Made by a program: the position numbers and the translations under genes
Part shown: positions 1 through 5,249 of the stretch, in pieces
Layout of the letters: each line of letters opens with the position of its first letter
Numbering within the stretch: position 1 is the stretch's first letter
Notes under the pieces: model-generated
The model's input: only the letters and a program-made list of their open reading frames with translations
Databases searched by the model: none
What the model was told of the DNA's origin: nothing
Source of the DNA: JAAZNV01 sp049297375
GTDB taxonomy: Bacteria > Patescibacteriota > WWE3 > UBA101185 > UBA10185
NCBI GenBank assembly: GCA_049297375.1
Contig: JBAQUF010000084.1
Location: 1 to 5,385 of the forward strand
Length of the DNA stretch: 5,385 bases
Reading direction: 5' to 3'

Positions 1-1755
1 GTGGTAACTAGAGCAAAAATGGATGTGGAGGAGGGGAAAGGTGGGAAAGTTAAGCTTATTGTTACAGAAATACCATATATGGTGAATAAAGCTCTCCTAA
101 TAGCAAAAATTGCTGATTTAGTTAAAGAAAAGAGAATTGTTGGAATAGCTGATTTAAGAGATGAATCAAACAAAGAAGGGATAAGGATTGTTGTAGAGCT
201 AAAAAGGGACGCAGTTGCAAACAAAATAAAGAATCAGTTATATAAATATACTCAACTTCAAAGTACATTTAATTCTAATTTTGTTGCATTGCTAAATAAT
301 GAGCCTAAGTTAATGACTTTAAAAACTATTCTTGAAGAATTTATCATCCACAGACAACAAGTAGTCATAAGAAGAACAATTTATTTACTCAAGAAAGCTG
401 AAGAGAGGGCTCATATCTTAAGAGGGTTAAAAATTGCCTTAGATAACTTAGATGAGGTAATTAAGCTTATTAAATCAAGTAAAGATGCTGATGATGCTAA
501 AGAAGGTTTAATGAAGAAATTTAAACTGTCTGATCTACAAGCACAAGCTATTCTTGATATGCAATTAAGAAGATTAGCTGCTCTTGAAAGGAAAAAGATA
601 GAAGATGAGCTTAAAGCAGTACTTCTAACCATTAATGACTACAAAGACTTACTAGCTTCTCCTAAGAGGATAATTACACTCATTAGATCGGAATTAAATG
701 AAGTAAAGAAAAAGTACTCAGATGAAAGAAAAACTAAGGTAATAAAAGGAAAAGTAGGGGAGTTGAGTGAGGAAGATCTTGTTGTGGAAGAGCCTTGCAT
801 CGTTACTATCTCTGAAGGAGGATACATTAAAAGACTTAAAGAAACAGCATACAAGAAGCAGGGAAGAGGTGGAAAAGGAGTCAAAGGACAAGAGTTAAAG
901 GAAGAAGATCGTGTAGATACAATAAAGATATGCAGTACTCACGATTGGGCATTTTTCTTCACAAATACCGGTAAAGTCTATAAATTAAGAATCTGGGAAA
1001 TACCGGAAACTACAAGAAATGCTAAAGGTACCCCTTTGATTAACTTCTTGAATATGAAGCAAGAAGAAAGGGTACAAGCATTCTTAACAAAAACTAATGA
1101 GGAGCTCGAAAGCAAAAAGGGCTTTATATTCTTTACTACATCCAGAGGGGTAATTAAAAAGACTGCCATGGAAGACTTTGAAAACATCAGAACTGCAGGA
1201 ATAATAGCCATAACACTAGAAAAAGATGATTATTTGGTATTTGTTGATTCTACATCAGGAGATGATGATATTCTTTTAACTACGGCAATGGGGCAATCAA
1301 TAAGATTTAGCGAAAAGGACGTTAGAGCCATGGGCAGATCAGCAAAAGGAGTTACTGGAATTAAATTGTCTAAAAAGTCAGACACAGTTGTTGGAACAGT
1401 AATTATCCCCAAGAAGAGCAGAAGTATTGAACTTTTAGTGGTGTCAGATATGGGTTATGGTAAAAAAACACCAGCTTCTGAATACAAAACACAAAAGAGA
1501 GCTGGTTCTGGGATACTCACGTACAAAGTTAAGGATAAAACAGGAGCTTTAGTAGCTGCAAGAACACTAGAGAAGGGAAAAAAGCTGGATATTCTTATTG
1601 CAACAACATCAGGAAAGATTATTAGATTGTCAACAAATCAAATACCATCTCTAGGAAGAGCTACACAGGGGGTTAGATTAATGAAGCTAAATGAAGGCGA
1701 TAGAGCTGCATCTGTTGCAGTAATGGATGAAGAGATAGAAACAGAAGAGGAATAA
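1..1755 (+). CDS. gyrA: DNA gyrase subunit A, C-terminal part (5' end outside window)
   Basis: GyrA is the DNA cleavage and wrapping subunit of type IIA gyrase, which introduces negative supercoils as an A2B2 complex with GyrB. The 584 visible residues begin inside the breakage-reunion domain. The first GTG is an internal Val codon, since the preceding family motif is cut off; by comparison with E. coli GyrA roughly 250 N-terminal residues are missing, including the catalytic Tyr. Visible parts are the tower/coiled-coil region with EIPYMVNKALL (24-34) and LRDES (52-56), the coiled coil and gate near AQAILDMQLRRL (181-192), and then a six-bladed C-terminal beta-pinwheel from about 262. The GyrA box is QGRGGKG at 287-293, close to the canonical QRRGG(K/R)G, and with six blades this favours GyrA over ParC. 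The protein ends in a short acidic tail, DEEIETEEE. It lacks the large insertion found in E. coli GyrA. Identification is very secure. Confidence 0.98.
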   Translation: MVTRAKMDVEEGKGGKVKLIVTEIPYMVNKALLIAKIADLVKEKRIVGIADLRDESNKEGIRIVVELKRDAVANKIKNQLYKYTQLQSTFNSNFVALLNNEPKLMTLKTILEEFIIHRQQVVIRRTIYLLKKAEERAHILRGLKIALDNLDEVIKLIKSSKDADDAKEGLMKKFKLSDLQAQAILDMQLRRLAALERKKIEDELKAVLLTINDYKDLLASPKRIITLIRSELNEVKKKYSDERKTKVIKGKVGELSEEDLVVEEPCIVTISEGGYIKRLKETAYKKQGRGGKGVKGQELKEEDRVDTIKICSTHDWAFFFTNTGKVYKLRIWEIPETTRNAKGTPLINFLNMKQEERVQAFLTKTNEELESKKGFIFFTTSRGVIKKTAMEDFENIRTAGIIAITLEKDDYLVFVDSTSGDDDILLTTAMGQSIRFSEKDVRAMGRSAKGVTGIKLSKKSDTVVGTVIIPKKSRSIELLVVSDMGYGKKTPASEYKTQKRAGSGILTYKVKDKTGALVAARTLEKGKKLDILIATTSGKIIRLSTNQIPSLGRATQGVRLMKLNEGDRAASVAVMDEEIETEEE

Positions 1756-1757
1756 AG

Positions 1758-1787
1758 AAGCTACCTTGATTGGGAAAGGTAGCTTTT
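1758..1787 (+). terminator. Intrinsic terminator after gyrA, possibly bidirectional
   Basis: A perfect 10-bp inverted repeat, AAGCTACCTT and AAGGTAGCTT, encloses an 8-nt loop (1768-1775) and ends in a short T run. It starts 3 nt after the gyrA stop codon. The opposite strand would read the same hairpin followed by TTCTTTATT, and the convergent gene ends at 1792, so one hairpin probably serves both genes. Confidence 0.85.
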
Positions 1788-1791
1788 AAAT

Positions 1792-2361
1792 CTAGAAGAC
1801 AACAAACACCCCGTGATTATTATATTGGCGGTCAGTGTGTGCAATAACTACAATCGCATAGTTTGGTAACGTTTGACTCCCTACTTCCCTAAGATTGGCT
1901 TTAGAAATGCTACCAATAGATCGGTCAATTAAGGAGTTTTTCTCTTCCTCCTTCGGTAACTTCCACTGTTGCTTCTTTAACCAAGGCTTACGAAAAAGAC
2001 TTTTAATATTAGAATTTGTACATAATGAACCATTAACCCAGGCAACCTTAGTAAAGACACTGGGTAAAATCAACAATTCTTTACATTTAAACCCAAAACT
2101 TTTTTTCGTTGTTATTCTAAAGAAACACACAGGTCCAAAATGACCATTAAACCTCACACGTCCCAGCCGAGTCGGACAACCTTTCACGATAGTTCCTGGA
2201 TCATTCAAGTATACGTACTCGTCTTTATCAGGTTTCTCATCCTTGTCGTTTGGCGCCACTCTAATATAGTGACCTTTGGGAATACAAAACCACACTACAC
2301 GCCCAAAGATCCTTTTTGGCACTAATTTCATAGTACTGTGGTAAGACGCTGTCTTAGGCAT
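1792..2361 (-). CDS. Hypothetical protein, 189 aa, unrecognised
   Basis: I do not recognise this protein. The open frame extends 26 codons further upstream to 2439, but the ATG at 2361 is chosen for two reasons. AAGGAG lies 8 nt before it (2370-2375), and the likely promoter -10 (2391-2399) sits inside the longer version, so a transcript from it could not encode that version. The product is basic and soluble-looking, with no signal peptide or membrane segment. It has five Cys (26, 62, 79, 93, 114) not arranged as an obvious zinc site, and four Trp (24, 108, 127, 133). Alternating hydrophobic stretches at 22-35, 48-60 and 68-83 suggest a beta-rich N-terminal half; a Lys/Glu-rich stretch (128-142) and a strongly hydrophobic end (VFVVF) follow. 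G+C is about 40-48% in sampled rows against 30-33% in gyrA and the recombinase gene, which may mean transfer. Coding status rests on the long frame, the Shine-Dalgarno site and the promoter. Function unknown. Confidence 0.72.
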   Translation of the reverse strand: MPKTASYHSTMKLVPKRIFGRVVWFCIPKGHYIRVAPNDKDEKPDKDEYVYLNDPGTIVKGCPTRLGRVRFNGHFGPVCFFRITTKKSFGFKCKELLILPSVFTKVAWVNGSLCTNSNIKSLFRKPWLKKQQWKLPKEEEKNSLIDRSIGSISKANLREVGSQTLPNYAIVVIAHTDRQYNNHGVFVVF

Positions 2362-2369
2362 AGCTACTT

Positions 2370-2375
2370 CTCCTT
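2370..2375 (-). promoter_or_regulatory. Ribosome binding site deciding the start of the 189-aa protein
   Basis: On the minus strand AAGGAG is followed by an 8-nt spacer and ATG (2361-2359). It is the clearest Shine-Dalgarno site in the window and argues for the internal Met over the upstream one at 2439. Confidence 0.75.
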
Positions 2376-2390
2376 TTTTAGATTTGCACG

Positions 2391-2399
2391 ATTCTAGCA
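2391..2399 (-). promoter_or_regulatory. Extended -10 promoter for the 189-aa protein gene
   Basis: The minus strand reads TGCTAGAAT: an extended -10 (TGn) joined to TAGAAT, five of six bases matching TATAAT. The -35 position (TTTCGG at 2414-2419) is poor, as often tolerated with an extended -10. Transcription would start near 2384, giving a leader of about 22 nt that contains the AAGGAG site. Confidence 0.5.
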
Positions 2400-2401
2400 T
2401 A

Positions 2402-2431
2402 TTAATAAGGTTTCCGAAAGTGTAGTAAAAT
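2402..2431 (+). promoter_or_regulatory. Candidate rnhB promoter, nearly leaderless
   Basis: TTAATA (2402-2407), an 18-nt spacer and TAAAAT (2426-2431) make a plausible sigma-70 type promoter. Its predicted start near 2438 is only about four bases from the rnhB ATG at 2442, and no Shine-Dalgarno site is seen there. It overlaps the divergent promoter on the other strand. In such AT-rich DNA the match could be chance. Confidence 0.3.
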
Positions 2432-2441
2432 TGCTCCACAG

Positions 2442-3134
2442 ATGCAGTTCCAAGAAATTACTCAATTTGAAAGAAATCTCCACAGTAAAGGCATAAGATA
2501 TATTGCTGGAGTGGATGAAGTGGGTAGGGGACCCCTAGCAGGGCCTTTTGTTGTTTCTGCGGTCATTCTTGATTTAGATAAAATTTTAAGTGAGGAATTC
2601 GAATATATAATTAACGACATCCAATATATAAAGAAAGGGTCACAAGAATGGTGCTACACCCAAATAAATGACTCAAAGCTAGTAAGTCCTAAGAAACGTG
2701 ATAAATTAGCTAATTTTATTAAAAAAGAAGCCATTAGTTACTCAATAGTATCTCTCTCATCAAAAGAAGTAGATAAATTAGGTATTTCAGAGGTCACACA
2801 AGTAGCTTTTTTCAGTGCAATAAAGAATTTAAAGATAAAACCAGAAAAAGTGTTTACAGATACTTTTGAGATTAAAAAGCTAACAAGGGAAGATCAAATA
2901 AACATAATAAGCGGGGACAGGAAGAGCATATCAGTTGCAGCAGCTTCGATAGTGGCAAAGGTTTACAGAGACAATATTATGATAGAGGAACATGCTAAAT
3001 ATCCAGTATATGGATTTGATAGACACAAAGGATATGGAACAAGGTATCATTTGGATTCTCTTCGTAAGTACGGACCTTGTGAAATACACAGAAAAAGCTT
3101 TAATCCTGTCAAGACAACACTTAGGATAACCTAA
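2442..3134 (+). CDS. rnhB: Ribonuclease HII
   Basis: RNase HII is a cytoplasmic endonuclease that cuts the RNA strand of RNA-DNA hybrids and starts removal of single ribonucleotides misincorporated in DNA. The 230-residue protein has every expected motif: GVDEVGRGPLAGP (23-35) with catalytic Asp25 and Glu26; NDSKL (76-80); Asp140 in VFTDTFEI; Asp159 in ISGDRKS leading into SVAAASIVAKVYRD (164-177); and YGFDRHKGYGT (190-200) with HRKSF (216-220) at the C-terminus. The third acidic residue is followed by Thr, where many homologues have Gly. Between the first motif and NDSK there are about 22 more residues than in E. coli RNase HII, roughly positions 49-70. The ATG at 2442 is the first possible start and puts the active-site motif at a normal distance from the N-terminus, although no Shine-Dalgarno site precedes it. 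It is divergent from the gene on its left and convergent with the recombinase gene, with 14 bp between their ends. Confidence 0.97.
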   Translation: MQFQEITQFERNLHSKGIRYIAGVDEVGRGPLAGPFVVSAVILDLDKILSEEFEYIINDIQYIKKGSQEWCYTQINDSKLVSPKKRDKLANFIKKEAISYSIVSLSSKEVDKLGISEVTQVAFFSAIKNLKIKPEKVFTDTFEIKKLTREDQINIISGDRKSISVAAASIVAKVYRDNIMIEEHAKYPVYGFDRHKGYGTRYHLDSLRKYGPCEIHRKSFNPVKTTLRIT

Positions 3135-3148
3135 GTAATAGACTTAAA

Positions 3149-4150
3149 TTAGTTTAAAGAAGTAACTTTTGTGCTACCTCCAGATGCTTCAACATCCTCA
3201 TGAAACCTCTTATGTACATCCTTAAGCTGAGGATTAGTTACATGAGTATATATTTGAGTTGTGGATACATTTGAGTGTCCTAAAAGCTCTTGCACACTTC
3301 TTAAATCTGCTCCTTTTGATAGGAGTCCAGTTGCGTATGTATGCCTTAGTGTGTGAGGTGTAGCATCAACAGAAAGGCCAGCTCTTCTAACATATTTTTT
3401 AACAAGTCTTTGAACACTTCTTGGAGTAAGCCTTAAAGACTCTCCATCAAAATCATTTTCTTGCATCTTCTTTCCCGAATATCTAATAAATAAAGGTACA
3501 AAAGGATCTGCTCTCGCTACTAAATACTTCTTTAACCATTTAATTGCCTCAGGAGATAAGTAAACAATTCTTGCTTTTCTTCCTTTTCCAATAACAGTAA
3601 ATTCTCCAGTGTTTAGGTTTATTGCGTCCCTATTTAATGAAATAAGCTCAGAGACTCTTAGTCCCGTACTGTAAAGAGTCTCAAGTATAGCTCTATCTCT
3701 CACTCCAGATTTCCTATCAAGATTTTGAACTTCAAACATTCTTCTTAACTGGTCAGTATTTAAAACCTTTGGAACTCTGTCTTCTGCCTTTCCAAGCACT
3801 ATCTGCTCAGGGGACATCATTTCTATACTTTCTTCTACAACTAAGTACTTAAGCAAAGCTCTTAAAGCAACCAAGAAGGTTTTTTGAGTGGACCTTTTAA
3901 ATTCCATATTTGATTTAGAAGAAATTCTTCTATTTAAATTTACTCTATATTTTTTTACTAATTCTTCATCTATGTCTTTTAAAGTAAATGTATCTTTTTT
4001 CAGGAATTCCTTAGCCCAAGTAGAGAAGTCATTAAGATAAAAGTGATACATTCTGATGGTGTTTTGTGAGAGGTTTCTTTCTATTTCACAGTATTCTAAA
4101 TATTTAAGAAGAGCATCGTCAAAGTTTGAAGATAAATTTTGTTTAGGCAT
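3149..4150 (-). CDS. Xer-family tyrosine recombinase (XerC/XerD-like)
   Basis: This is a site-specific recombinase of the Xer type, which resolves chromosome dimers at a dif site by Tyr-mediated strand exchange through a Holliday junction. From the ATG at 4150 it has 333 residues, slightly longer than typical XerC/D (about 300). An N-terminal SAM-like core-binding domain (about 8-108, with LEYCEIERNLSQNT) precedes the catalytic domain. All six catalytic residues are present: Arg165 (STGLRVSE), Lys189 (GKGRKAR), His266 and Arg269 (PHTLRHTYAT), His292 (LLGHSN) and Tyr301 (TQIYTHV), with spacings matching E. coli XerD. A longer frame begins at 4213, but its extra 21 residues resemble nothing in the family and a TATAAT box lies inside them, so 4150 is preferred. 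No Shine-Dalgarno site precedes either start. No second xer gene or phage gene is visible, so it could be a single housekeeping Xer, or less likely a mobile-element integrase. XerC and XerD cannot be told apart here. Confidence 0.93.
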   Translation of the reverse strand: MPKQNLSSNFDDALLKYLEYCEIERNLSQNTIRMYHFYLNDFSTWAKEFLKKDTFTLKDIDEELVKKYRVNLNRRISSKSNMEFKRSTQKTFLVALRALLKYLVVEESIEMMSPEQIVLGKAEDRVPKVLNTDQLRRMFEVQNLDRKSGVRDRAILETLYSTGLRVSELISLNRDAINLNTGEFTVIGKGRKARIVYLSPEAIKWLKKYLVARADPFVPLFIRYSGKKMQENDFDGESLRLTPRSVQRLVKKYVRRAGLSVDATPHTLRHTYATGLLSKGADLRSVQELLGHSNVSTTQIYTHVTNPQLKDVHKRFHEDVEASGGSTKVTSLN

Positions 4151-4151
4151 A

Positions 4152-4168
4152 AATACATTATACGACAT
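4152..4168 (-). other. Partial copy of the dif-like site over the recombinase promoter
   Basis: The minus strand reads ATGTCGTATAA followed by TGTATT. The arm matches the left arm of the 28-bp site at 4716-4743 in 10 of 11 positions, and the core differs by one base; the uninterrupted shared word is GTCGTATAATGTAT (14 bases). The second arm is absent. It covers the -10 box, so a recombinase bound here would be expected to block its own gene. Confidence 0.5.
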
Positions 4169-4185
4169 GTAGGTGGTATTTTGTA
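4157..4185 (-). promoter_or_regulatory. Candidate recombinase promoter giving a leaderless mRNA
   Basis: The minus strand has a perfect TATAAT (4162-4157), preceded by a 17-nt spacer and a weak TACAAA (4185-4180). The expected transcription start, 7 nt downstream, falls on the A of the ATG at 4150, implying a leaderless message. This agrees with the missing Shine-Dalgarno site. The -10 box lies inside a copy of the dif-like arm (4158-4168). Confidence 0.5.
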
Positions 4186-4249
4186 TAAAGCAAGATGAAA
4201 GATGTTTTGACATACACCCAACTCATAAGAATATTTTTCACAAATAAAC

Positions 4250-4279
4250 TTGACACAACACACGCAAACTTCTTAGAAC
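4250..4279 (+). promoter_or_regulatory. Possible rightward promoter in the non-coding region
   Basis: A perfect TTGACA (4250-4255), an 18-nt spacer and TAGAAC (4274-4279, four of six matches to TATAAT) point rightward with no gene following. A transcript would start near 4286 and run into the hairpin at 4364-4403, so a small RNA is possible. Confidence 0.3.
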
Positions 4280-4363
4280 TTTTTAACTTCTAGTCCAAGT
4301 GTTAATAAAAGCGGGTAAAAAAAGTTTCACATTATTCGAAGTTTAGGTGTTTATATTACCAAC

Positions 4364-4403
4364 TTGTATATGATAGACGATCCTGATATCGTCTTTGATA
4401 CAA
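4364..4403 (+). repeat. Two-part imperfect hairpin
   Basis: An inner 7-bp stem (AGACGAT 4375-4381 with ATCGTCT 4388-4394, 6-nt loop) is nested in an outer 6-bp stem (TTGTAT 4364-4369 with ATACAA 4398-4403), separated by unpaired ATGAT and TTG. It has no good T run for a terminator. It may be an RNA structure or a protein-binding palindrome. Confidence 0.45.
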
Positions 4404-4589
4404 ACTCTCCTAGAAATCGATTGTAGAACGTCGTACTGACTATTTATTGTTATTACAATGTAAAATCAATATCGCTTATCTAGTTTTAGCATGAATAGAG
4501 CATAAAAAGAGGATTGGGCATTAAAAGTGAGGTTAGAAAAATACAAGGTAGTTAAGATGAAGGAAATAATGAAATAAGAGATAGAAAAT

Positions 4590-4645
4590 AATAGGGAAAT
4601 AAAACTTTTAAATTAATTACATATATAAATAAATAGGGAAATAAA
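4590..4645 (+). repeat. Direct repeat of a 14-mer in purine/AT-rich DNA
   Basis: AATAGGGAAATAAA occurs at 4590-4603 and again at 4632-4645, 42 bp apart, inside a stretch made nearly all of A, T and purine runs. The role is unknown; low sequence complexity makes a chance origin possible. Confidence 0.5.
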
Positions 4646-4715
4646 TAAAATAAAACTTAGAACATCCCTTCAGTTAAAAACTTGAGGTAGGGTGTAAAAT
4701 ATGAACTTATTGAAT

Positions 4716-4743
4716 ACGTCGTATAATGTATATTTAACGACAT
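4716..4743. other. Candidate dif (Xer recombination) site
   Basis: A 28-bp element with the 11-6-11 layout of bacterial dif sites. The left arm is ACGTCGTATAA, the core is TGTATA and the right arm is TTTAACGACAT. The arms match as inverted repeats in 8 of 11 positions, and one further base pair (4715 with 4744) continues the symmetry. The core is identical to that of E. coli dif, and the left arm keeps the CGnATAA inner end of the XerC box. The right arm matches the E. coli XerD box only loosely (5 of 11), as expected if this recombinase has its own specificity. The recombinase gene starts about 570 bp away. Position relative to the replication terminus cannot be seen here. Confidence 0.55.
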
Positions 4744-4825
4744 ACTAAGAGTAGTCTAAGCTATAGCACAACAAAACCCAAAATATGACACATACATTTA
4801 GAGGGGGAGGAAATAAACGCTCGTG

Positions 4826-4934
4826 AATTAGTTATAATGATAACAATTAAATTAATTGTATTAAAATAAATTATTTAAACTTAATTTTTGCGTTATTTAT
4901 ACTAACTCTAATTTTTATTGAATTATTTAATCTT
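4826..4934. other. Very AT-rich block (possible unwinding element)
   Basis: By hand count about 13 of 109 bases are G or C (12%), far below the surrounding non-coding DNA. It ends 14 bp before a perfect DnaA box, the arrangement expected of a DNA unwinding element beside an origin. It contains no gene. Confidence 0.4.
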
Positions 4935-4948
4935 TCCCGCACCTTGAG

Positions 4949-4957
4949 TTATCCACA
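4949..4957 (+). other. Perfect DnaA box
   Basis: TTATCCACA matches the strict consensus binding site for the initiator DnaA. It is the only perfect copy I find in the non-coding region; other candidates differ at two or more positions. One box alone does not define an origin. Confidence 0.45.
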
Positions 4958-4972
4958 TTCCCCACTCCGGAG

Positions 4973-5045
4973 ATATATGACAAATCTACAGAAACAGTAT
5001 TATGACAATCCTACCTATAGTTTATACGTAAACATATATGACAAA
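4973..5045 (+). repeat. Iteron-like TATGACA repeats
   Basis: ATATATGACAAA occurs at 4973-4984 and 5034-5045, exactly 61 bp apart, and the similarity continues (AGAA follows both after a few bases). A shorter relative, TATGACAAT, lies between them at 5001-5009, and another TATGACA is at 4784-4790. All are in the same orientation, directly right of the DnaA box. Confidence 0.5.
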
Positions 5046-5146
5046 CGTCCAGAAGGTTAACACAACAATGCACGTTGCTACAACATCTTATATTTTTACT
5101 ATAAGATGATACCTAGCACTAAACCCTATAGTTTGATAAACACATA
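5014..5146 (+). repeat. Paired CCTATAGTTT elements with inner symmetry
   Basis: CCTATAGTTT occurs at 5014-5023 and 5125-5134, 111 bp apart. In each copy GTTT is followed within a few bases by AAAC, making a short inverted repeat (5020-5033 and 5131-5141), and then by a CATA stretch. The repeated composite form suggests a binding site for a dimeric protein. Confidence 0.45.
5084..5108. repeat. Perfect 9-bp hairpin
   Basis: CATCTTATA (5084-5092) and TATAAGATG (5100-5108) form a perfect inverted repeat around a 7-nt loop. Neither strand has a T run after it, so it does not look like a terminator. It lies between the two CCTATAGTTT elements. Confidence 0.6.
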
Positions 5147-5168
5147 CCCGTAGAAAATACGACACTCC

Positions 5169-5199
5169 ACTTCTCTATCTCACCTACTTCTCTATTTCA
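5169..5199 (+). repeat. Two-copy tandem repeat, 17-bp period
   Basis: ACTTCTCTATCTCA (5169-5182) is followed by ACTTCTCTATTTCA (5186-5199), 13 of 14 identical. It is pyrimidine-rich on the plus strand. No function is apparent. Confidence 0.6.
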
Positions 5200-5249
5200 T
5201 TTCAGACAAAGTAGTCAGAAGATTCAAAATTAAATAACTGTTAATTAAA

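Larger units (their letters stand above)
4151..5249. other. Long non-coding, repeat-rich region
   Basis: About 1.1 kb between the recombinase start and the end of the membrane-protein gene holds no credible gene; frames on both strands are short. Its contents in order are: the recombinase promoter, a possible rightward promoter (4250-4279), a two-part hairpin (4364-4403), a purine/AT-rich stretch (about 4550-4660) with a repeated 14-mer, the dif-like site (4716-4743), a G-rich run (4802-4810), an 88% AT block (4826-4934), a DnaA box (4949-4957), TATGACA repeats, two CCTATAGTTT elements, a 9-bp hairpin (5084-5108) and a tandem repeat (5169-5199). Such density suggests a chromosome-maintenance site rather than decayed genes, but this is inference. 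Confidence 0.7.

Noticed and set aside
411..1412. Minus-strand frames of 60-81 codons inside gyrA
   Set aside because: gyrA is unmistakable on the plus strand, and these frames give no protein-like motifs.
1895..2325. Two plus-strand frames (82 and 61 codons) opposite the 189-aa gene
   Set aside because: They lack ribosome sites and overlap a longer minus-strand frame with a promoter, Shine-Dalgarno site and terminator; they look like its shadows.
3135..3160. Terminator between the convergent rnhB and recombinase genes
   Set aside because: The only inverted repeat (CTTAAA with TTTAAAG) is all-A/T in the stem core, bulged and lacks a clear T run.
4151..4213. N-terminal extension of the recombinase to the ATG at 4213
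   Set aside because: The 21 extra residues match nothing in the family, no ribosome site precedes them and the likely -10 box lies within them. It remains possible if a promoter further upstream is used.
4701..4748. Tiny frame of 15 codons (starting MNLL) with an AGGG 8 nt upstream, across the dif-like site
   Set aside because: Too short to support, and its similarity to the recombinase extension (SYNV) comes from the shared DNA repeat, not protein homology.
4800..4860. G-rich run resembling a ribosome site (GGGGGAGG) before short frames
   Set aside because: The following GTG frame stops after two codons and the next ATG frame after ten; no gene can be supported.
4965..4972. Palindrome CTCCGGAG
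   Set aside because: A single 8-bp palindrome is expected by chance and has no supporting context.
4214..5249. CRISPR array or tRNA gene in the long gap
   Set aside because: Repeats are too short and irregularly spaced for CRISPR, and no cloverleaf with a conserved T-loop was found by eye.
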